Shown here piece by piece: positions 26,501 to 32,514 of a DNA stretch of 64,000 bases. The stretch is from Pachyseris speciosa (lineage: Eukaryota; Cnidaria; Anthozoa; Scleractinia; Pachyseridae), in assembly GCA_016490735.1 (NCBI GenBank), contig JAEMWC010000624.1:291001-355000 (forward strand). Reading direction: 5' to 3'. The notes under the pieces are model-generated. The model did no database searches. It was given only the letters and a program-made list of their open reading frames with translations, and was not told the origin of the DNA. Position 1 is the first letter of the stretch, and each line of letters starts with the position of its first letter. Made by a program: the position numbers and the translations under genes.

Positions 26501-27770
26501 ACATTAACATGGTAGCAACTCCTTAAGTTACCTTGATATTGACTGGTAAGAGACAACCTCAAGCGAATCAAATTATAAAGACAGTCGCTAGCTAGAGGCA
26601 TCATTTTATATATCTTAGAAGTATAAATTGACTCACGTGGAAATTGCCGGGGGATGCACTGCTGTGATTCTGAGCTGTTTCCAATTTCTCCCGTTATGCG
26701 CTGGTACAGGATTGTTGCAAAGGCGACTGCGCGTCTGTAAGCCTCCTCCGCACGTCCCAGAACAGTTTGACCATCCTCCCCATTTGCTCCAACCACCATG
26801 CACTGTTGAAAAGAAGGCAACATCATTCTGGGAATATTCATACATGTCCAATACTCTGACATAATGAGATTTATAGTATGTCACAATAGACATCACAAAG
26901 TGTCCCGTTCTTCATGTGTCACAAAACTGTTACTATTTTGTTAAGAAATATGTTTTGGGGACACTTTGTGATGTCTATCACAAGGTATCATGAATCTCAC
27001 TATGTCGGAGTATTGGACAGCCCTCGAATTTTGCGCATAGACGTTTGCTGGGGCACTGGAATGTGGACTACGTTTAATTTGCATCAGGGATAAAGACAAA
27101 ACGAATATCGAATAGTCAAACTTGTAGCGTTCTCACTTAAAAATGACAGTCTAAACGTCGACACTAATCTTTAAGTTACCTTATCAACTACTGACTTTTT
27201 GCGCGGCATCGACTGTTTGAATTAATCATTAGGTTTCCCTATAATTAAGCATTGCGGCACCCGTATAACTGGCTCTTTGAAGGGCTGATAAAATGTACTG
27301 GGTAATGACCTGACTCGTTGTTGGCGTGCGGAAGGTGAGTGTCCATACGCATGCATTTGTACAAATTGTTAAACTAACTTCCTTAACAACTTTTAATGAG
27401 GTCTATATTAAACTTTGGAGTTGTGATAAAATCAATATTCAGAAAATTGCAGTTTTCCTTCTGAAATCGATTATGCTAACAGCTGTCGAATGGTGCGATT
27501 GGCTTATTGTCTGACTGAATTTATTGTTTGTTTGTTTGGTTGTTTATTTAGTTATTAGCCTTAGCTTGAGCGTACCTGGACAAGTATGAGTGTTGCACTG
27601 TTGCGTTTCATACTTCGTTCCTTGGCAATCGCGACCGCCATGTTGGGGAAATGGATTGCTACACGTGCGCGAACGGACTTGAGTCCCTCCATTGCAGGGC
27701 CTGTTGCACGCAGAATAGCCTGACCACGGACTCCATTCGCCGTTAACTGGTGCGTGTTGGGATTGAGTTC
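14798..27770 (-). CDS. Adhesion GPCR gene 1 (TSP1 repeats, GAIN/GPS, 7TM), multi-exon
   Basis: Whole-gene span on the minus strand; exons are listed separately. Seen: three intact TSP1 exons and one frameshifted one, a Thr/Pro linker, GAIN-domain exons, a GPS exon with Cys-x-Cys-x-His-Leu-Thr, seven hydrophobic helices in class B2 order and a hydrophilic tail ending at a TGA. All introns used are GT-AG. Omitting the frameshifted TSP1 exon, the exon lengths sum to 2,297 nt (2 + 765 codons), so the frame holds end to end. Known of the family: aGPCRs self-cleave at HL/T and signal from the plasma membrane through a tethered agonist that follows the cleavage site. TSP1 repeats plus GAIN plus 7TM recall vertebrate ADGRB (BAI) receptors, but no hormone-receptor domain and no C-terminal PDZ-ligand motif are seen, so no subfamily is assigned. 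The first exon (start codon, signal peptide) was not found; the frame upstream of the first TSP1 exon has no ATG before a stop. Confidence 0.88.
15698..15907 (-). CDS. aGPCR 1, TM5-TM6-TM7 exon
   Basis: 210-nt, phase 0-0 exon with [14 protein letters not shown] (TM5), [14 protein letters not shown] (TM6) and [12 protein letters not shown] (TM7). The P-L-L-G-x-T-W-x-F-G and F-x-I-L-N-S-x-Q signatures are diagnostic of class B/adhesion receptors. Confidence 0.95.
16177..16243 (-). CDS. aGPCR 1, ECL2-TM5 exon
   Basis: 67-nt exon encoding [19 protein letters not shown]. The Cys-Trp pairs with the TM3 cysteine, and the I-W-x-F-x-x-P motif opens TM5. This is the conserved aGPCR sequence, intact here but partly missing in gene 2. 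Confidence 0.92.
16592..16676 (-). CDS. aGPCR 1, TM4-ECL2 exon
   Basis: 85-nt exon encoding [19 protein letters not shown] and the start of extracellular loop 2, ending GTGAG at the donor. Confidence 0.9.
17028..17178 (-). CDS. aGPCR 1, TM3-TM4 exon
   Basis: 151-nt exon with the conserved TM3 cysteine ([20 protein letters not shown]), then [16 protein letters not shown] and YAVAWG at the start of TM4. Same length and phase in gene 2. Confidence 0.93.
17646..17748 (-). CDS. aGPCR 1, TM2 exon
   Basis: 103-nt exon with [19 protein letters not shown], matching the class B2 TM2 pattern (N-L-x-x-A-x-x-x-A-x-x-x-F). The downstream intron starts GTTAGT. Confidence 0.92.
18555..18893. repeat. 42-bp minisatellite with CRE octamers, in aGPCR 1 intron
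   Basis: About eight tandem units of 42 bp between the TM1 and TM2 exons of gene 1. Every unit carries the palindrome TGACGTCA, the consensus cAMP-response element, at 42-bp spacing (about 18,562 to 18,858). Because 42 is divisible by three, both strands show false repetitive open frames. Confidence 0.9.
19025..19131 (-). CDS. aGPCR 1, TM1 exon
   Basis: 107-nt exon with [18 protein letters not shown], the classic aGPCR TM1 ([10 protein letters not shown]). It ends in phase 2 at GTAAGT. The next intron carries a 42-bp minisatellite. Confidence 0.92.
19316..19442 (-). CDS. aGPCR 1, GPS exon
   Basis: 127-nt exon with [12 protein letters not shown] and then [14 protein letters not shown]. The GPS is complete: paired Cys, His-Leu before Thr, so autoproteolysis between Leu and Thr is expected. 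The hydrophobic stretch TNFAVLM after it is the tethered-agonist region. Confidence 0.93.
19970..20022 (-). CDS. aGPCR 1, pre-GPS exon (HCRFWDF)
   Basis: 53-nt exon encoding [17 protein letters not shown]. The C-x-F/Y-W pattern holds the first GPS cysteine and the Trp that precede the cleavage loop in GAIN domains. Donor GTAAGA. Confidence 0.86.
20123..20231 (-). CDS. aGPCR 1, GAIN exon (SRIIAA)
   Basis: 109-nt exon encoding [18 protein letters not shown] followed by an N-glycosylation sequon NVT. It belongs to the GAIN beta-sandwich; donor GTATGT. Gene 2 has three extra codons at the start. Confidence 0.85.
20372..20540. mobile_element. MITE, 169 bp, TA duplication
   Basis: Inverted arms of about 50 bp (GGCTATTTCCGAATT at the left, AATTCGGAAATGGCC at the right) flanked by TA at 20,370-20,371 and 20,541-20,542. 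No coding sequence. Lies in the aGPCR 1 intron upstream of the 20.2-kb GAIN exon. Confidence 0.8.
20644..20756. repeat. (TAC/ACC)n microsatellite
   Basis: Interrupted triplet array of CTA, CCA and ACT; explains a false Thr-rich plus frame and a Ser/Gly-rich minus frame. Confidence 0.95.
21085..21166 (-). CDS. aGPCR 1, GAIN exon (IYNN)
   Basis: 82-nt exon encoding [20 protein letters not shown], part of the GAIN subdomain B beta-strands. Donor GTAAGT. Gene 2 has two codons fewer here. Confidence 0.82.
21605..21733 (-). CDS. aGPCR 1, GAIN exon (IPPQAF)
   Basis: 129-nt exon whose end reads [14 protein letters not shown]. The (I/L)PP motif is characteristic of GAIN domains. Length and phase match the gene 2 exon. 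Confidence 0.85.
21833..21880. repeat. (TTG)n-(GTTT)n microsatellite
   Basis: Several TTG triplets run into seven GTTT tetramers, in an aGPCR 1 intron. A similar GTTTT run lies at the same place in gene 2 (about 47,260-47,285). Confidence 0.9.
22427..22598 (-). CDS. aGPCR 1, GAIN subdomain A exon
   Basis: 172-nt exon starting [13 protein letters not shown], an amphipathic helical stretch typical of the N-terminal GAIN subdomain. It ends in phase 1 at GTAGGT. The same-length exon in gene 2 shares the motif [13 protein letters not shown] in near-identical form. Confidence 0.82.
23211..23270 (-). CDS. aGPCR 1, short pre-GAIN exon
   Basis: 60-nt, phase 0-0 exon encoding [20 protein letters not shown]. 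Supported by the 60-nt exon at the same position in gene 2, which shares the AKIK core and the GTAAAG donor. Confidence 0.75.
23493..23548 (-). CDS. aGPCR 1, Thr/Pro-rich linker exon
   Basis: 56-nt exon encoding [18 protein letters not shown], a mucin-like spacer likely to carry O-glycans, between the TSP1 repeats and the GAIN domain. It is flanked by AG/GT sites in matching phase. The paralogue has a 233-nt exon at the same place. Confidence 0.72.
24367..24537 (-). CDS. aGPCR 1, TSP1 exon 4
   Basis: 171-nt phase 1-1 exon encoding an intact TSP1 repeat ([20 protein letters not shown]) with six cysteines, ending RQCPG. Donor GTGAGT. A Penelope-like element lies in the intron just 5' of it. 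High similarity to exon 3 points to recent exon duplication. Confidence 0.88.
24672..25384 (-). mobile_element. Penelope-like element fragment, third family, in aGPCR 1 intron
   Basis: 713-bp insertion with a 10-bp target duplication GAACAATCTG (24,662-24,671 and 25,385-25,394). The matching intron sequence at about 24,045-24,085, beside another TSP1 exon, shows the unoccupied site. The 3' terminus (24,672-24,760) is the same family as the insertion at 2.1 kb. Orientation is the same as the host gene. Confidence 0.88.
24917..25348 (-). pseudogene. Penelope GIY-YIG endonuclease domain, 5' truncated
   Basis: 143-residue open frame with a Cys cluster (ARSRCKTC), then [20 protein letters not shown] holding the GIY-YIG motif and catalytic Arg, then [13 protein letters not shown] and [12 protein letters not shown] with the conserved His. 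Continuous through the domain; the RT part is missing. Confidence 0.88.
25705..25875 (-). CDS. aGPCR 1, TSP1 exon 3
   Basis: 171-nt phase 1-1 exon encoding an intact TSP1 repeat ([20 protein letters not shown]) with six cysteines, ending RQCP. Acceptor TTCAATAG, donor GTGAGT. Confidence 0.88.
26637..26802 (-). pseudogene. aGPCR 1, frameshifted TSP1 exon 2
   Basis: Clear homologue of the neighbouring TSP1 exons ([19 protein letters not shown]) with usable acceptor and donor sites. It is 166 nt long instead of 171. A 5-nt loss near the middle removes a cysteine codon and shifts the frame, and the Cys of the usual RQCP ending reads as Phe. Because TSP1 exons here have phase 1 at both ends, skipping this exon keeps the receptor in frame. 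Most likely a dead cassette exon; an assembly error is possible. Confidence 0.8.
26846..27018. repeat. Hairpin element in aGPCR 1 intron
   Basis: Two arms of about 63 bp (26,846-26,908 and 26,956-27,018) are reverse complements with few mismatches, joined by a spacer of about 47 bp. Located just upstream of the frameshifted TSP1 exon. Confidence 0.75.
27576..27770 (-). CDS. aGPCR 1, TSP1 exon 1 (5'-most recognised)
   Basis: Encodes a TSP1 repeat with the W-x-x-W start ([14 protein letters not shown]) and six cysteines, ending THTCPG. The donor is GTACGC after phase 1. Two acceptors are possible: one at 27,770/27,771 with a better pyrimidine tract, or one at 27,746/27,747, which gives 171 nt, the exact size of the other intact TSP1 exons. 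The open frame continues upstream with a hydrophobic stretch that resembles a signal peptide, but it has no ATG, so an upstream exon is needed. Confidence 0.82.
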
Positions 27771-28134
27771 CTGAGTAAACGTTCCAAACAGTTACAATGC
27801 ACAGTAAATAGGTGTGAAGGCGGTATTTGGATAAGTTATGAAACACGTCAAGGAGCGTTTGATATAGCTTTTCAATCTAGTAAAAAGGTTTTAGAAAACT
27901 TCAAGACAAAGGTTCACCCAATTTTTTGATTACATATCCAAACCTCCCTTAAAGCAGTGATTTCTAGAATAGTATACCTTAATTTTAAAGGTACAAAAAC
28001 GGACACATAGTGTATAATTACTATACACATATCCCTTTGGTATTAAAATACGCCGGCCATGCACTTGTAAAAGAACATTGCCAAGCGGTAATAAGTGGTA
28101 AAAGAAGATCCATATATCATTGGCTATTCAACGT

Positions 28135-29713
28135 TAACGTCAAACACAAAACCACAAGTCAAATTGAAATATATACAGCTATAGTCAACGGATTATAACT
28201 CAAACCAGGCTAGGTATTTTTGCCTCAATTTTCTTGTCATTGAAAATAATATAACCGAGATTCTGTAAAAGAAATAAATTTTACATTGAAATTTAGTTGA
28301 ACTTGTTAATTTAAAGTTGAAAGTTGTCAAGGAACACTTAAATTTAAAGCCAGTCATACTTTAGTTAAACACAGTTCGACACTGGTATTGAAAGACTTCA
28401 GTGTTTTACAGTTCACTACATGTTAATGTGACTGAAATAGACGGAAATACACTAAATATCATCGTGATAAAAGAGATGAAACATCGCGTTTACGGAAGCA
28501 CTGTAAAATTGCTTCACTGTTTGCGTATAATTCCAAATATTGATCGGAATGACATGCCTAATGTTGTTCCTTCGTCAGTCTCTTTTTCATTTTCATTTGG
28601 TCTTGTTGAAAGTGGGATATTCACTCAATCTACTATAGACTCAGATCAGCTCAACATCCACGAGGAACTTACATAGTGTGTTTTGCATTTTCTGGATTGT
28701 TTATGTTATTTTGAACGAATGAGGGGAAAATATAAAGTGCAAAGTTTCTCTTGCCTAAGCGTGACTTAAATTCACAATTTGTATTTACGAAATGAGTTTT
28801 GTGTTATTATATCTGACGCCCCACTACCTACAAATTACTTCTGGTGCGTATTATATATTTAAGGGTGAGAAGAAAATAAACACTGTCACCCGAGAGAGGA
28901 GAATTAAAACATGACAGTGTCGCAAGTTATGTCGGCAAGACGTTTCATCATTGCAAATTAGTTTCTACTGACGTACATCATTACCCTCCATTTCATTAAC
29001 GCAAAAGTTTCTTCTTCCTCTGCTCCCTGTATTTTGAAAGCACTCTGTTTAGTGTTTAGAAAATTCTCGTAATATTGTCAAATATTATAACTCCTGTTTT
29101 CATTTTTGAGTATTTGTTGTGAAAGCGGCACTAACGAAAATAAATAAAAAGCAGGTGCTTTAAGAGATATCTTAAATAACTTTCTTCTGAGGCTATAAAC
29201 TAGAGCACAACGAGTTCTTACGGATAAAAGTAAATATTGAAATATTGATTTTCCCTAGTTATTAGTTGAAGACTGGAAAACAAAGTAGTTTGATGGACCC
29301 AGAGGACGTACTAACTGAGGAAACACCCAATCATGAGTACAAATAAAATATCTTCCACCTGCATTGTTGGCGAAAATGAAGCTAACTGGATCCCACTTAA
29401 TTTGGACCCTAATAATAACATTGGCATCTTTTTTTATTTTAGCAACTTCCTGTGGTTTTTACATGCGTTTGAAAATCCGTTTTGCCTGGGACACAAAATA
29501 CAGCGTTTTGATTTGTCGACATGAATCAGACCGGACTCTTGCTTCCTACTCCGGTTGACTGTCCTTAAAATACCAAGATATTGTGGTTATTCTTTTGTAT
29601 AGAATCATGTGAAACACCCGTCATGCATTTTAGTAGTTTCAGCAAAGTTTGCTTTAGTTCAAGGAATGGATAAGGTTTGATGCATGCAACGAGAGAACGA
29701 TCCGTTTTGCTAG
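28135..29713 (+). repeat. Dispersed repeat unit, copy 2, upstream of aGPCR 1
   Basis: Second copy of the unit at 1.8-3.7 kb, with an empty site at about 28,395 where copy 1 holds a Penelope insertion. It begins about 360 bp upstream of the first recognised TSP1 exon of gene 1, so it may overlap that gene's 5' region. No RNA-gene or protein signature recognised. Confidence 0.8.
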
Positions 29714-30683
29714 AGTCTAGATCTGCGTTAATATATCTTATTCTCGCGTACCTTCTTTCTCTAGTACCTGAGATCGTCATGCACTTAAGACGCTCGGTCG
29801 AAACAACTTAAGTCCAGCTCACAGAACGACAATATTCCGTTCACTCCCGAAATAGCAACCAACTGTCTTTTTCTGAATAACCTCAAATTACTGCACAGCT
29901 ATTTTCATGGCCTAAATACGAAATACGATTATATCAAAATAATGCCACCCAGAGCCAGATTATACGTGTTGTATGTAACTCAGCAAATCTTGAATTACAT
30001 TTTAGGAAGCGTTAATGCATCCATTTGTTAAAAGGGTAAAGTTATTAATTAGCTAAGGTTAGGGGCGATTTGGATGTTATGACAAAGAAGAGGTTAAGGC
30101 AGGTGGATAAATTTTCCGTGCAAAAATAAAGGGTAAAAGACGGAAGTATTAATATCACACGTTGTTGTTATTCGTTTGTTTCTAAATTAAACTGACAAAT
30201 AATTTAAGCAACTTCACTCGTGAGAGCCTTTCATGCAGTACTACTTGGTAATGATATGTCCTTCGTTATCAACAACTAACTATTATAAAGAAGAACATCC
30301 TCTTCCAGACGGAAGTTCAAACTTGTGTTCATCAGTTGAGTCTGTGGCGATACATTTGTCATCCAAACACTTGTGTTATTTATGCAGCTCTATTTCTCGA
30401 GTGAACACATAGTTAATATACGCAAAAAAGCATAGCCACCAAAAGTATTAATTACTCGGCAAATTAATTGTGACAACTTTATTGTCACTGACATTTTTCT
30501 TTTGTGAGGTGCTGTTTCCAATCCTTCTCTGTTGTTCGGTCGCCACATGTGACGAAAAGCATTGCTATTCCGTTTAGGAATATTCTTAAGAATTAAAAGG
30601 ATGTTAGGGAATCGCCAACTAATTGATTTCTTGGAAAAAAGAAAGAACTAAATCGTTCCAAAATGTAAACAAACTATAGTGTG

Positions 30684-30891
30684 ATGGCTGAGTTAATCTT
30701 TTGTCTCACGATTGAGTCACAAAGATGTGGATCGCGACGTTTCGACCGCTATACTGTTGGTCTTCATCAGGCGATGGTGTCGAATGGGTGCGTGTGACGC
30801 CGCAATCCACATCTTTGTGATTCATCGTGAGACAAAAGATTAACTCAGCTATCATTTGAAACCACGATGACGAACACCTTGCATAATAAAT
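30684..30891. mobile_element. Short Penelope terminus pair with target duplication
   Basis: 208-bp insertion made only of two inverted copies of the terminus of the 4.8-8.8 kb family, flanked by the 9-bp duplication TATAGTGTG (30,675-30,683 and 30,892-30,900). No coding sequence. The right arm lacks the ribozyme core. Confidence 0.82.
30731..30775 (-). ncRNA. Hammerhead ribozyme motif, short Penelope copy
   Basis: On the minus strand: stem I ATCGC/GCGAT, box CTGATGA, stem II GACC/GGTC, box GAAACGTC. All pairings are intact, as at 8.65 kb. Confidence 0.72.
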
Positions 30892-32241
30892 TATAGTGTG
30901 TTAGCGTAAACTAATCCGAGGGATACGTTGTGTTATCTACTGGTGGATAATCACACAGCTGCCAAGGAGGTAAACGATGACAAAGACAAACAAACAAATA
31001 AACAAAGACAAAGGAAACAAACTTCAGGCTACGATCTGTGTCTTTAATCAAACAGGACGTGCAACCATGAATTGTATTAAACGCCATTTACATCGCATCT
31101 ACTTAAAAAAAAATTACTAGTTTGTCGCGGAATTGCTTCCATTAAATCTACAACTGCCATTAAATCTACAACTCGGAGAAAAAACTCGTTCCTCAGCTAC
31201 TCTTTTATAAATACGTAATAAAGGAAACGCCCTCGACTATTCTTTTAGAAAAATGTAATAAGTGTAAACGACATCTAATGGTTATTATATGACCATATAT
31301 GTGAGAAAGGCTTTATGGATCTGTTGTCCACAGTTACCGAGCCAAGCCACGCCAATTCCGAACAATCGGTTTGGAACTGAAGGAAATATGCTTCGAAAAG
31401 TCTCATTTTCCAGTCACCAATAAAGATGTTTGCTGAATTAGGAGAAATACTTTCTTAACCATTGCAATATCAGTAGTAATGCAAACTGAATTTCCTTCTG
31501 CCTGGCTGTTAACCGGCTGTGACGCCGGTCGCCATTTTTGTGTTTTCTCCAAGATGTCTAAACTATACCCATCAGATCGTTCTTTGTAGGAAAAAAGCTA
31601 GTTGAATATAGTTTAGCTCCCAGCTATAATTTGTGGTACAGATATATAAACGGCCAACTACATTCTGCACATTTTTAAATTCTATTTCCTTTATTTTTGG
31701 CAATTTTGTTTAGATTTAGGTTCGGCAGCAAAAGAAAACGTCTTGATAATTTATAATTGTTCCAAAGTAATTAGCTATACAGATTCTATATACAAGTCTC
31801 CATTGCTTTGTGTTTGATCCTTCTTTTTTTGAAAAGTATAAAAAGATGAGCGCAACAAGGTCCTCAGTGATAGAATTTCAGCCTTCAATTGCCGTAGTCT
31901 TAGGTGGACCATAAAACAAGAGAATACCGTATTTTTAAAGTTCTGAAACTGAACCGTGTCTTCAGAATTTTCGTCATTATTTACGCTAAAGTTGTTTGAT
32001 AAAAATGACCAAGAATCAAAAATAAATAAATGGCCGTAAGTTTAATCAATTTTCAACCGTTAAATGGTGCGAAGAACAAATGGAACATAATTTAATGAAT
32101 TAATGTACCATCACACTAAATGAAGGAATTAAAACTGGGATGTATGAACTATAAAAAACTGAGCTAAGAGAATTATCCTCCTCTCGATGTGCAGCATCAT
32201 TACAATAAATCACATCTGATCAAGATTTAGTCATGTGATAG

Positions 32242-32514
32242 TCACGTGTCTACAGGAGCCACACATTTTTCCTCGTAGAAAACAAAGGCATTGTCGTATC
32301 CAGTTGATGACCGAGAGGCGGCTTCGTTGCCCCTGCTTTTCAACTCATGTGCGTCACTTCTCATCACTTTGGTCGTCCACGTGCCACTTATGTCTTTAGG
32401 CGATGACAGAGGAGCTCCGATACTCCTCGCGTCTTTCCACTTTTGTTTCTTACGTTTGAATTCTGCACGCACATCTCCATTTCTCACAACATGAAGTATG
32501 AAGACGAAGAAACC
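32242..32514 (-). CDS. aGPCR 2, last exon: cytoplasmic tail
   Basis: 273-nt exon, the same length as in gene 1, with [16 protein letters not shown] and the shared [15 protein letters not shown] segment. It ends [10 protein letters not shown] before the stop. Confidence 0.93.
   Translation of the reverse strand, partial: GFFVFILHVVRNGDVRAEFKRKKQKWKDARSIGAPLSSPKDISGTWTTKVMRSDAHELKSRGNEAASRSSTGYDNAFVFYEEKCVAPVDT

Larger units (their letters stand above)
29714..32241. other. Intergenic between aGPCR 1 and aGPCR 2
   Basis: Apart from the short Penelope insertion at 30,684-30,891 nothing is recognised. It should contain the aGPCR 2 3' UTR and perhaps the missing aGPCR 1 first exon, but I could not place either. 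Confidence 0.5.

Noticed and set aside
27576..27846. Signal peptide and start codon for aGPCR 1 in the first TSP1 exon
   Set aside because: The hydrophobic stretch looks suitable, but the frame starts with GTG and contains no ATG before an upstream stop, so the true first exon must lie elsewhere.
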